A stretch of 17,402 nt of DNA from MWCR01 sp041665165 (GCA_041665165.1 JBAYJJ010000025.1:1-17402), one strand, 5' to 3'; shown: positions 1 to 6,040, numbered from the stretch's first letter. Translations and numbers: made by a program. The notes: generated by a model not told the origin, from the letters alone.

Positions 1-2
1 AA

Positions 3-482
3 TCTTTTTCAGGCAAAAACGAGCGCAAGAGTCAGGGGCCTAATCGACCCAGGATAATTGGTGATTTACCGTCGCTATCCGAAGAACCAAGCTATTCGCC
101 ACTCGCTATTCGCCACTCGCAACCAGAAGAAGCGAAAAGTCCCGCCCCCGAAAACAAGTATATGTCGGCGGTATCCCGCCAAGGCGGTGACGAAAAGCGA
201 AAAGCGATCAGCGGTGGCTTGCTGGCCGATTTGCAAAGATTGAAGGGCAAGCCGATTGAGACGCGCAAGAGTAAGGTTGATAAGCGGACCAACGAAATTC
301 GCGACCCGCAGCTCCTTTCGACTCCGCTCAGGGCAGGCTCCGCTCGTAGCTTGCAGCTCGAGTCGGAAAGCGATTCAAGCCCAGGTTCAAAGGTGGAGGA
401 TTATTTTTTCAAGCTGGATAAGGATGAGGATGGAGGCAGCGCGCCGAAGACACTTAGACCTGGGCAGAAAGCGACGTTTTAA
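3..482 (+). CDS. 3' end of an unidentified gene, partial at the window edge
   Basis: The frame is open from the first bases of the window to the TAA at 480-482, giving 159 codons, so the true start lies upstream and the first internal ATG (162) is not a convincing start. The visible part is hydrophilic, rich in Lys, Glu, Ser and Pro, and ends in an acidic then basic tail; I recognise no domain. Three repeat families are read through in frame: the 7-nt array at 92-119 (encodes YSPLAIR), a CCCGCC palindromic element near 140-191, and a CTTTCGACTCCGC-type repeat at 314-346 (encodes LLSTPLRAGSARS). This suggests a disordered C-terminal tail that tolerates insertions. The peptide pair YSPLAIR and EKRKA also occurs in mnmA of this window. 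No terminator follows; the next gene begins 27 bases downstream. The function cannot be inferred from this fragment. Confidence 0.6.
   Translation, partial: SFSGKNERKSQGPNRPRIIGDLPSLSEEPSYSPLAIRHSQPEEAKSPAPENKYMSAVSRQGGDEKRKAISGGLLADLQRLKGKPIETRKSKVDKRTNEIRDPQLLSTPLRAGSARSLQLESESDSSPGSKVEDYFFKLDKDEDGGSAPKTLRPGQKATF
92..139. repeat. heptanucleotide array, CTATTCG/CCACTCG type
   Basis: Units CTATTCG and CCACTCG alternate four times with exact 7-nt spacing from 92 to 119, followed by looser units up to a GCGAAAA at 132-138. A 25-nt stretch of it is identical to part of the array in mnmA (3816-3840). It lies in frame within the partial gene. Confidence 0.8.
140..191. repeat. GC-rich palindromic element inside a GCGAAAA array
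   Basis: CCCGCC (141-146), GGCGGT (167-172), TCCCGCC (174-180) and GGCGG (183-187) form alternating inverted repeats. The segment AAGTATATGTCGGCGGTATC resembles AAGTAGATAATGGCGGGATC at 3337-3356. GCGAAAA units flank it (132-138 and 192-207), as if the element had been inserted into that array. Confidence 0.6.
314..346. repeat. CTTTCGACTCCGCTCA-type dispersed repeat, in frame
   Basis: A CTTTCGACTCCGCTCA core followed by GGGCAGGCTCCGCTCG matches, from memory, a repeat widely scattered in bacterial genomes, usually intergenic. Here it is translated as part of the partial gene's tail. Only one copy is in this window, so identification rests on recognition alone. Confidence 0.45.
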
Positions 483-483
483 T

Positions 484-511
484 CAATTAGGAATTAGGAA
501 TTAGCAATTAT
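484..511. repeat. heptanucleotide array, (C/G)AATTAG type, ending in a start codon
   Basis: Four units of 7 nt: CAATTAG, GAATTAG twice, then CAATTAT, whose last two bases are the AT of the ATG at 510. It fills the whole intergenic gap, leaving no Shine-Dalgarno sequence. The unit contains TAG, which would not be tolerated inside a gene. Confidence 0.8.
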
Positions 512-1190
512 GCCAGAAGCGATTTCATTCAAAACATTTGATGGCGTAAAAATCGTAGGAGATTGGTACCCGTCGGCTACCACTATCGGTGTTGCCATCC
601 TTTTGCACATGATGCCTTTGGACCGAAAATCCTGGGCGCCATTCCAGCAAGTCTTGGCGAAATACAGTATTGCTTCTTTGGCCATTGATTTGCGCGGCCA
701 CGGAGAGAGCGTGGTCATGGATGGCACTGACACGAAACTGGATTACAAAAAATTTACGGACGATCAGCATGTCCAGTACATAAACGACGTGTCAGCGGCT
801 TTGGACTGGCTGGTGAACAAGAGCTATGCCAAGGATAGGATCATGCTCGTCGGCGCTTCAATCGGAGCTAATATCGCCATGGCCATGCTGGAGGACGAAC
901 CTGCCTTGGCTGGCGCAGTCTTGCTCTCGCCTGGCAATTACCGCGGCATAGATGCAGTGGAGCTGGCGCAATACGTAAAAACGCGCCAAGCCATCTGGAC
1001 TGCCGGTTCAGACTCGGATGACACAGAGGCTTATGAGGCTGCCAAGGCCATTGTGGATACATGTGCGGCCAGCCGCAAGCAGTTCGTGGCCTATAAAAAC
1101 GCTGGGCATGGCATACATCTCTTCAAATCAGACCCGAAACTCATGGATAATTTGGCTGCTTGGATGAAAGAGTCGTTGCAGACTATTTGA
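510..1190 (+). CDS. alpha/beta hydrolase family protein
   Basis: A 226-residue protein with the layout of a cytoplasmic alpha/beta hydrolase. An early strand ends in LLHMM (31-35, oxyanion-hole region). DLRGHGES (60-67) is the typical strand-turn before the helical part. The nucleophile elbow is VGASIGA with Ser117, and the catalytic His is probably His200 in NAGHGIH. The acid is likely in the SDSDD stretch near 166-170. There is no signal peptide or membrane segment. Family members hydrolyse esters, lactones or peptide-like bonds; the substrate cannot be told from sequence, though the compact size and missing lid are reminiscent of the dienelactone-hydrolase/prolyl-oligopeptidase-like small hydrolases. 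The ATG is preceded directly by a repeat array, so no ribosome-binding site supports it, but the protein begins normally there. Confidence 0.85.
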   Translation: MPEAISFKTFDGVKIVGDWYPSATTIGVAILLHMMPLDRKSWAPFQQVLAKYSIASLAIDLRGHGESVVMDGTDTKLDYKKFTDDQHVQYINDVSAALDWLVNKSYAKDRIMLVGASIGANIAMAMLEDEPALAGAVLLSPGNYRGIDAVELAQYVKTRQAIWTAGSDSDDTEAYEAAKAIVDTCAASRKQFVAYKNAGHGIHLFKSDPKLMDNLAAWMKESLQTI

Positions 1191-1204
1191 TAGGGTTGTA
1201 CAAT
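1176..1204 (+). promoter_or_regulatory. candidate promoter of the carboxypeptidase gene
   Basis: TTGCAG (1176-1181), a 17-nt spacer and TACAAT (1199-1204) lie over the end of the hydrolase gene. The -10 is only 6 nt before the GTG at 1211, so a transcript from here would be almost leaderless. Confidence 0.4.
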
Positions 1205-1210
1205 TTTAGG

Positions 1211-2146
1211 GTGAAAAAAATAAAAATCATAATTGCCGCAATCGTAGCTTTGGGCTTAGTCCCGCATTTTGTTTTTGCGGCTACTACAACGACGACGCTG
1301 AACCCACAACCCTTAACCCTTAACGCTGAACCGGAAAAGGCTTCTGGGTTTAAGGATTTTGTGCGTAAGAAGGGAGATTTTGAGTCAGCTGTGGTGATAG
1401 ATTACAAGACAAAGAAGGTTTTGTATTCCTACAAACCGGATATTGCCTGGCCGGGCGCGAGTCTCACTAAATTAATGGGTACCATGGTTTTTTTAGATAA
1501 AAAATTTAGTCCAAACACGGTCGTCGCAATCAAGGGACAGGACGAGGTTGGCGGCGGTAGGTTGCAAGTTGATAGCGGTTCAACGATGACAATCAAAGAT
1601 ATAATTTATTCCAGTATTGTGGGGAGTGCGAACAATGCTGCTACAGCCATGGCACGCATAAGCGGCATGGGCATGAAGAGTTTTGTGGCCGCCATGAATA
1701 AAAAAGCAAAAACCCTTGGTTGCAAATATACAACGTACAAAGATGCTTCAGGCATGGACAAGAACAATGTGACCACGGCCAATGACATGGTAAAGATAGC
1801 TACTGCGGCTTTTTCAATACCGGAAATAAGAAGGCCTGCTACAACGGCTTACTATAAGTTTAAAGTCAGGAATACTGGTGTGGCGCATACGATTAAAAGT
1901 ACAAATAGGCTTTTATTGGATGAAAACAATGGATTATATGTAACAGGTGGTAAAACCGGTTACTTGGATGAGTCGAAGAATAATTTAGTATTTAGGGTCA
2001 GACCAGATGCGAAATCCATAAATAAAGAGCTTTTGATAGTAGTCTTTGGTGCTGATGTAGATCCAAACGATGATAAGGCACGGCTTTTCGACTCAGCCTC
2101 TAGACTTGCTAAATGGTCTTGGCTGTCGTATACTTGGTCGAAATGA
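1211..2146 (+). CDS. D-alanyl-D-alanine carboxypeptidase family serine peptidase (PBP5-like)
   Basis: A 311-residue exported penicillin-binding-type peptidase that trims the terminal D-Ala from peptidoglycan stem peptides or a related substrate. GTG at 1211 is chosen because it opens a classical signal peptide (KKIK, hydrophobic core, cleavage near VFA-A at residue 23); the in-frame ATG at 1160 lies inside the previous gene. All three active-site motifs of the S11 family are present: SLTK (84-87, nucleophile Ser84), SAN (139-141) and KTG (248-250). The protein ends soon after the transpeptidase fold, without the C-terminal beta domain and amphipathic anchor of E. coli DacA, so it is probably secreted or held by other means. 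The linker at residues 29-41 after the signal peptide is encoded by a 7-nt repeat array. The stop overlaps the rlmN start (ATGA). Confidence 0.88.
   Translation: MKKIKIIIAAIVALGLVPHFVFAATTTTTLNPQPLTLNAEPEKASGFKDFVRKKGDFESAVVIDYKTKKVLYSYKPDIAWPGASLTKLMGTMVFLDKKFSPNTVVAIKGQDEVGGGRLQVDSGSTMTIKDIIYSSIVGSANNAATAMARISGMGMKSFVAAMNKKAKTLGCKYTTYKDASGMDKNNVTTANDMVKIATAAFSIPEIRRPATTAYYKFKVRNTGVAHTIKSTNRLLLDENNGLYVTGGKTGYLDESKNNLVFRVRPDAKSINKELLIVVFGADVDPNDDKARLFDSASRLAKWSWLSYTWSK
1297..1331. repeat. heptanucleotide array in the carboxypeptidase linker
   Basis: Five 7-nt units: GCTGAAC, CCACAAC, CCTTAAC twice, then GCTGAAC again. It encodes the Pro/Leu/Asn-rich linker just after the signal peptide. A third consecutive CCTTAAC would put TAA in the reading frame, so copy number is limited here. 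Confidence 0.75.
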
Positions 2147-3294
2147 ATCCACAGTCAATCAGCCAAAAACTAAAAGACTTGAAAGCTCCGTCTTATCGCT
2201 TAAAACAGGCGTTTAGGGCGTATTTTCAGGATCTATTGCCAGGCTGGCAAGACATTTCCACCTGGCCTTTGGACATGCGCTCGGCTTTTGACGAAAAGGA
2301 CTGGTCGCCGTTGACTCTTGAAAATATCGTGGAAAGCGAGAACCCTTCCAGCGCCAAGTTTCTTTTCAAGACAGAGGACGGTTCAAAGATAGAATCGGTC
2401 ATCCTGCGTTTTGACAATGGCCGCAACACAGTCTGTTTGTCCTCGCAGGCCGGGTGCGGCATGGGCTGCACTTTTTGCGCCACAGGCAAACTCGGCTTTA
2501 CGCGCAATTTGACGACCGAAGAGATAGTCGACCAGGTCGTGCAGTGTGCGCGCTGGCTTAAGACACGTGACATGCGACATGTGAAACATGACATGTCAGA
2601 CGTCTCACGTCTCACGTCTCACGAATCACAGGCAACGGGTAACGAATCTCGAGTCACAAACATAGTCTTTATGGGCATGGGCGAACCATTCAATAATCCG
2701 GACAATGTTTTCAAGGCTTTGGAATGGCTGAATGACCCGGATATGTTTGCTTTGGGCGCCAGGCACATGAGCATATCCACCTGCGGCATAATCCCTGGCA
2801 TAGAGAGATTGGCTGATGAACAGCCCCAGGTGAACTTGGCTATTTCTTTGCATGCGCCAAACCAGACTTTGCGCGAAAAATTAATGCCAGTCAGCCGGGC
2901 TTATCCTTTGGAAAGGCTGATGCGTGCTTTGCGCAAGTACATGGACATCACGAACCGCAAAGTCATGTTTGAGTATTTGATGATCGATGGTCTTAACGAT
3001 TCAGATGAGTTGGCTGATGAATTGGCTGATCTTTTGAGCCAGCACAAACATTTGTCGCATGTGAACTTGATCAAATACCATGATACTGGAGTGTACGAAG
3101 CGTCGCCCCAACCCAGGATCAAACATTTCACCAACATCTTGAAACGCCGCGGCATTGCGGTCACTATCCGCACTTCGTTCGGCGAAGATATTGATGCGGC
3201 CTGCGGACAACTCGCGGGTGAAACACCAAACACCAAGAAACAAGATCCAAACAAATATCAAGAGCGGAAATCCCAAAACACCAAATCAGATTGA
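2143..3294 (+). CDS. rlmN: 23S rRNA (adenine-2503-C2)-methyltransferase, radical SAM
   Basis: RlmN uses radical SAM chemistry and a methylated cysteine to add a C2 methyl group to A2503 of 23S rRNA (and to A37 of some tRNAs). The 383-residue protein has the 4Fe-4S motif CGMGCTFC (Cys105, Cys109, Cys112), the conserved Cys98 in VCLSSQAGC, GMGEP (178-182), and the methyl-carrying cysteine Cys354 in IDAACGQLAG. All key residues are thus intact. The ATG at 2143 overlaps the previous stop as ATGA and is preferred to the ATG at 2113. Two oddities come from repeats: residues 141-170, between the helix after the cluster and the GMGEP strand, are encoded by a 91-nt array of thirteen heptanucleotides; and the last 24 residues, after GQLAG where the family normally ends or nearly ends, are encoded by another heptanucleotide array. 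Confidence 0.95.
   Translation: MNPQSISQKLKDLKAPSYRLKQAFRAYFQDLLPGWQDISTWPLDMRSAFDEKDWSPLTLENIVESENPSSAKFLFKTEDGSKIESVILRFDNGRNTVCLSSQAGCGMGCTFCATGKLGFTRNLTTEEIVDQVVQCARWLKTRDMRHVKHDMSDVSRLTSHESQATGNESRVTNIVFMGMGEPFNNPDNVFKALEWLNDPDMFALGARHMSISTCGIIPGIERLADEQPQVNLAISLHAPNQTLREKLMPVSRAYPLERLMRALRKYMDITNRKVMFEYLMIDGLNDSDELADELADLLSQHKHLSHVNLIKYHDTGVYEASPQPRIKHFTNILKRRGIAVTIRTSFGEDIDAACGQLAGETPNTKKQDPNKYQERKSQNTKSD
2565..2655. repeat. thirteen-unit heptanucleotide array inside rlmN
   Basis: From 2565 to 2655 the sequence divides without slippage into 13 units of 7 nt, most starting ACG or A(C/T)G. ACGTCTC occurs three times in a row (2600-2620) and ACGAATC twice (2621, 2642). The array is stop-free in the frame used. 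Confidence 0.85.
3222..3263. repeat. heptanucleotide array encoding the RlmN tail, left arm of an inverted repeat
   Basis: AACACCA occurs twice, followed by AGAAACA, AGATCCA, AACAAAT and ATCAAGA in 7-nt phase. Positions 3228-3252 match the reverse complement of about 3388-3412 at 23 of 25 bases, so this array and the one before mnmA form the arms of an inverted repeat. Confidence 0.75.
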
Positions 3295-3320
3295 AAGTTT
3301 GAATGTTTGGTTTTTGTTTG

Positions 3321-3385
3321 TCCCGCCTCGATTTAAAGTAGATAATGGCGGGATCCCGCCGTAGTATATTTTTGAGGAGGCGGGA
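3321..3385. repeat. 65-bp GC-rich palindromic element between rlmN and mnmA
   Basis: TCCCGCCTC (3321-3329) and GAGGCGGGA (3377-3385) are perfect 9-bp terminal inverted repeats. A perfect 14-bp palindrome, GGCGGGATCCCGCC, sits at 3347-3360. It is related to the element at 140-191 and is bracketed by the inverted heptanucleotide arrays at 3222 and 3388. Confidence 0.75.
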
Positions 3386-3387
3386 GT

Positions 3388-3415
3388 GTTTGTATCTTGT
3401 ATCTTGGTGTTTATG
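3388..3415. repeat. heptanucleotide array running into the mnmA start codon
   Basis: Units GTTTGTA, TCTTGTA, TCTTGGT and GTTTATG follow each other in 7-nt phase; the ATG of the last unit (3413-3415) is the proposed mnmA start. It is the right arm of the inverted repeat with 3228-3252. Confidence 0.75.
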
Positions 3416-4558
3416 AGTAAGAAAGCCAAAAAACTAAAAGTTTTAGTCGCGATGAGCGGCGGCGTGGATTCTTCTGTTTCGGCCGCGCTTTTGGTGCGCC
3501 AAGGTTTTGATGTGACTGGCGGGTTTATCAAGAACTGGTCTGATACAAAAGATGCTTGGACTGGCGAATGTAATTGGCGCAATGACAGGCGCGATGCTAT
3601 GCGCGTGGCAGCCCTGCTTGACATACCGTTGATTTCTTTTGATTTTGAAGCGAGCTATCGCGAAAAAGTTGTTGAAGAGATGTTCAAAGGCTATGAAATG
3701 GGCGAGACGCCTAACCCGGACGTTTTATGCAATCAATATATCAAGTTCGGTTTGTTCTGGGACAAAGCCAAGGAACTTGGGTTTGATCTCATGGCTACAG
3801 GCCATTATGCCACTCGCTATTCGCCACTCGCTATTCGCCAACAGACCGCGAAAAGCGAAAAGCGAAAAGCGAAAAGCGATGAAATAGCGCATTTATATCG
3901 CGGCTTCGACAAGGAAAAGGACCAATCTTACTTCTTGTATCGTATAAGTCAGGAGAGCTTGGCGCATACCCTGTTTCCGGTCGGGGAGTATACCAAGCCC
4001 CAGGTTCGGGATTTGGCCAGGAAATTTAAACTCCCAGTGGCTGAGAGGCCTGATAGCCAAGGAATCTGCTTTATCGGCAAGATTGATTTTTCCAAGTTTT
4101 TAGGGTCTAGGCTTGTTTCCAAGCCTGGGGATATCATTACAGCTGACGGTAAGGTCATCGGCAAACATGCAGGCCTGTATAACTACACGATTGGCCAAAG
4201 GCAGAGGATTGGTGTCGCAGGCGACCACCCCTGGTATGTGGCTGGCAAAGACATGGCCGGCAATAGGCTGATTGTGGTAGAATCCGAGGAACATCCTTTT
4301 TTGCAGGCAATCGGCTTGGAAATAGAGAATGTGCATTGGATAAGCGGAAGGGCTCCAAAGTTGACTGTAAGCGTGCAGATTCAGGCTCGTTATAGGCAGG
4401 AGCCGAACAAGGGATGTATTTTAAAAGAATCAAAAAACAGGTTTGTTCTGGAACTGGATACTCCTATCAAAGCCGCGGCCATTGGTCAGTCGGCCGTGAT
4501 TTATAAAAATAACGAATGTTTAGGCGGAGGCATGATTCGCAGCGTAACGCACTCTTAA
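3413..4558 (+). CDS. mnmA: tRNA-specific 2-thiouridylase MnmA
   Basis: MnmA thiolates U34 at C2 in tRNAs for Lys, Glu and Gln, activating the base with ATP and taking sulfur from a relay protein. Of 381 residues, the PP-loop SGGVDS is at 15-20, the catalytic cysteine is Cys106 in NPDVLCNQYIKF, and the second active-site cysteine is Cys219 in GICFIG. GFDKEKDQSYFLY (164-176) is the typical tRNA-binding/ATPase segment, and a C-terminal beta-barrel part follows. The ATG at 3413 aligns with usual MnmA N-termini; a GTG at 3386 with an AGGAGG upstream is an in-frame alternative but lies in repeats. Residues 134-160, a surface-loop position between ATGHYA and LYRGFD, are enlarged by an in-frame repeat array encoding YSPLAIRQQTAKSEKRKAKS; the catalytic parts are unaffected. 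Confidence 0.95.
   Translation: MSKKAKKLKVLVAMSGGVDSSVSAALLVRQGFDVTGGFIKNWSDTKDAWTGECNWRNDRRDAMRVAALLDIPLISFDFEASYREKVVEEMFKGYEMGETPNPDVLCNQYIKFGLFWDKAKELGFDLMATGHYATRYSPLAIRQQTAKSEKRKAKSDEIAHLYRGFDKEKDQSYFLYRISQESLAHTLFPVGEYTKPQVRDLARKFKLPVAERPDSQGICFIGKIDFSKFLGSRLVSKPGDIITADGKVIGKHAGLYNYTIGQRQRIGVAGDHPWYVAGKDMAGNRLIVVESEEHPFLQAIGLEIENVHWISGRAPKLTVSVQIQARYRQEPNKGCILKESKNRFVLELDTPIKAAAIGQSAVIYKNNECLGGGMIRSVTHS
3810..3882. repeat. double heptanucleotide array inside mnmA
   Basis: CCACTCG and CTATTCG alternate (3810-3837), then after a short joint GCGAAAA is repeated exactly four times (3848-3875). Both halves also occur near 92-207, translated in the same frame there. It is stop-free in all phases. 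Confidence 0.85.
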
Positions 4559-4570
4559 TGGGTTCGCTTG

Positions 4571-4605
4571 CTACTGTCTATCGTCTAATAGCTATCGTCT
4601 AAAAT
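4571..4605. repeat. heptanucleotide array before the start codon at 4607
   Basis: Units CTACTGT, CTATCGT, CTAATAG, CTATCGT and CTAAAAT are in 7-nt phase; a single T separates the last from the ATG at 4607. The unit CTAATAG carries stop codons, in keeping with an intergenic position. Confidence 0.75.
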
Positions 4606-4606
4606 T

Positions 4607-5422
4607 ATGTCAGAAGAACGATCAACAAAGTTCCAGTGGATATCAATCGTGTATCTTTTGCTTTTTGTCCTAGCCGTTTTTTCACCGTCAATCATCAACC
4701 AGGATTATCTTGGAATCAAGGAACAGCACATTGAAGAGTTCTTGATTTTCGTTTTCGGAATCGCCGGGCTATCCATCTTCATGCTGTACGAGCGCTTGAT
4801 GGAAAAAACCGAAAAAGAAAACCTCAAGATTCAGGATGCGTGCGAGCGGGTCAAAAAAGAGTTGGTTTCTTCTTACCAATACATCGGCTCCATGAATCGG
4901 CAGATGGATGTGCTGAAAAAACTTTCAAACGACACAAGCGTCTCAATGTTTGATCAGGCGAAATTGAGCAAGGATTTGATGCGCTCGTTGGTCTCGGCTG
5001 CTTCGGGCAGTTTGGGCGGCGCTCCGGGTTTGATTCGGTTCGTGAATTTGGACAAGCTGCGCACAGAGGCTGAGTTTTTGCATCTGAACGGCGCTGCCGG
5101 GCAGATTTCAAGCATCAGCATCGCGAATAAAGAGCTGAAACGCGTCCATGACTCAAACTCGCAGTTCGGGACTCTTGCAGTCGGCGACAAGACTTGGCTG
5201 ATAATTCCTTCGGACAGGCGCGCTGGTGCGGTCAAAGCCTTTATGATTTTGCATCACACGCCAGCCAAGTTTGAGGAGTTTGACCCTAGCGTGCTCAAGG
5301 TTTTTGCAAATCAGGCTGAGCTGGTTTATCGCGCGCTTAAAAAAGAAAATGGAGACATTGACGGCACAGCCCTGGAATTGATTGACGCCGCAACTAAAGA
5401 TGTGAAGGGGGAGATTAATTAA
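4607..5422 (+). CDS. two-helix membrane protein with coiled coil and GAF-like cytoplasmic region
   Basis: A hypothetical protein of 271 residues that I do not recognise as a named family. Residues 11-29 and 43-60 are strongly hydrophobic and look like two transmembrane helices. The short connecting loop (DYLGIKEQHIEE) would be outside if the charged rest is cytoplasmic. Residues 61-108 are rich in Glu and Lys with heptad spacing and probably form a coiled coil. The globular part, about 112-250, alternates short strands and helices, ending in FDPSVLKVFANQAELVYRAL, a helix pattern reminiscent of the last helix of GAF domains. No histidine-kinase, cyclase or other output domain follows, so a sensor or scaffold role is only a guess. 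Its stop codon is formed by the start of the next repeat array. Confidence 0.7.
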   Translation: MSEERSTKFQWISIVYLLLFVLAVFSPSIINQDYLGIKEQHIEEFLIFVFGIAGLSIFMLYERLMEKTEKENLKIQDACERVKKELVSSYQYIGSMNRQMDVLKKLSNDTSVSMFDQAKLSKDLMRSLVSAASGSLGGAPGLIRFVNLDKLRTEAEFLHLNGAAGQISSISIANKELKRVHDSNSQFGTLAVGDKTWLIIPSDRRAGAVKAFMILHHTPAKFEEFDPSVLKVFANQAELVYRALKKENGDIDGTALELIDAATKDVKGEIN

Positions 5423-5456
5423 TTAACAATTATCAATTTACAATTAACAATTACTA
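5415..5456. repeat. heptanucleotide array, ATTAACA type
   Basis: ATTAACA, ATTATCA, ATTTACA, ATTAACA and ATTACTA follow in exact 7-nt phase from 5422, after one looser unit. It begins within the last codons of the preceding gene and supplies its TAA. Confidence 0.8.
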
Positions 5457-5459
5457 TTT

Positions 5460-5555
5460 GTCATTGCGAACGAGCAGTGAAGCAATCTCTTACTGAGATA
5501 CTGATGCACTTCAGTTGATTGGTATGAGATTGCCACGCCTTCGGCTCGCAATGAC
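5460..5555. repeat. 96-bp inverted-repeat element, GTCATTGCGA...TCGCAATGAC
   Basis: The 30-nt left arm (5460-5489) and right arm (5526-5555) are inverted copies: the outer 10 bp (GTCATTGCGA/TCGCAATGAC) and inner 8 bp (GCAATCTC/GAGATTGC) match perfectly, with divergence between them. From memory this terminal sequence belongs to a repeat common across many bacterial phyla, including CPR genomes. There is no coding capacity, so it is a non-autonomous palindromic unit. Confidence 0.8.
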
Positions 5556-5571
5556 ATCGGGAGGAGGGAGC

Positions 5572-5600
5572 TTGACACACAAGCCTTTTTCTGCTTAAAT
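5572..5600 (+). promoter_or_regulatory. strong promoter of the orphan gene at 5619
   Basis: Perfect TTGACA (5572-5577), 17-nt spacer, TTAAAT (5595-5600), with an extended -10 TG at 5592-5593. Transcription would start near 5607, giving a very short leader that holds GGAGGTG at 5608-5614. Confidence 0.7.
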
Positions 5601-5618
5601 CCACGGCGGAGGTGAGAC

Positions 5619-5936
5619 ATGAAGATCGAGTTGGTTCTGAGTCACAAGCAGTTGGATGGATTGAGCAGGATGCTCGAGAGCAAGGATAATATCTATCCAG
5701 GTCTTGACGGGAGCACGGCTTACTACGCTCGGGTAATTCAGGCCGGGACCATGGAGGTAGGGCCAAATGATAACAGGTGTGTGCCAAAGTATCATGTAAC
5801 CCTCAGCGTAGATGAGACTTACTGCGTTCGTCGCAGTGGCGGCGCGGTTACTTTCAGGACGCCTCTGGCAATACTTGCCAAATTACTCAAAGCTGTCAAT
5901 CTGTTCCCGAAAAAGAACGATGTCCTAGACAAGTAG
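5619..5936 (+). CDS. orphan small protein, unknown function
   Basis: A 105-residue protein without signal peptide or membrane segment; I recognise no family. It is supported as a gene by context: consensus promoter, a strong Shine-Dalgarno GGAGGTG ending 4 nt before the ATG, and an excellent terminator just after the stop. Almost no other gene in the window has such signals. The middle (about 33-82) looks like a small beta-rich fold (STAYYARVIQAGTMEV, KYHVTLSVDETYCVRR), followed by a helix (PLAILAKLLKAVNLF) and a charged tail. Two cysteines (54 and 69) show no metal-site pattern. The monocistronic design suggests a highly expressed stand-alone gene. Confidence 0.75.
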   Translation: MKIELVLSHKQLDGLSRMLESKDNIYPGLDGSTAYYARVIQAGTMEVGPNDNRCVPKYHVTLSVDETYCVRRSGGAVTFRTPLAILAKLLKAVNLFPKKNDVLDK

Positions 5937-5957
5937 ACCGTTCATTCATTTGACTCC

Positions 5958-5980
5958 GAGGTCCGCAAGACCTCTTTTTT
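5958..5980 (+). terminator. Rho-independent terminator of the orphan gene
   Basis: Perfect 6-bp stem GAGGTC/GACCTC (5958-5963, 5969-5974) with loop CGCAA, followed by six T. Confidence 0.9.
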
Positions 5981-6001
5981 GTTTACCATTTTATGCCAGG
6001 T

Positions 6002-6040
6002 CTCTGAATCTCTTGATCTCTGTATCTCTTGCTCTCTCTC
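6002..6040. repeat. octanucleotide array, CTCTTGAT type, upstream of alaS
   Basis: Units CTCTGAAT, CTCTTGAT, CTCTGTAT, CTCTTGCT and a partial CTCTCTC have an 8-nt, not 7-nt, period. It lies 27 nt before the alaS start, with nothing like a Shine-Dalgarno between. Confidence 0.75.

Noticed and set aside
92..292. Minus-strand open frame opposite the partial gene
   Set aside because: It lies in repeats, lacks start signals, and the plus frame is open from the window edge to a stop just before the next gene.
2226..2615. Minus-strand open frame of 129 codons inside rlmN
   Set aside because: It is the antisense shadow of a clearly conserved gene, with no ribosome-binding site or recognisable protein pattern.
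2565..2655. CRISPR-like array
   Set aside because: Units are 7 nt, degenerate, without spacers and inside a gene; no cas gene is present.
3386..3412. GTG with AGGAGG as an upstream mnmA start
   Set aside because: The AGGAGG belongs to the palindromic element and the added residues come from the heptamer array; the ATG at 3413 fits the family N-terminus. Kept only as an alternative.
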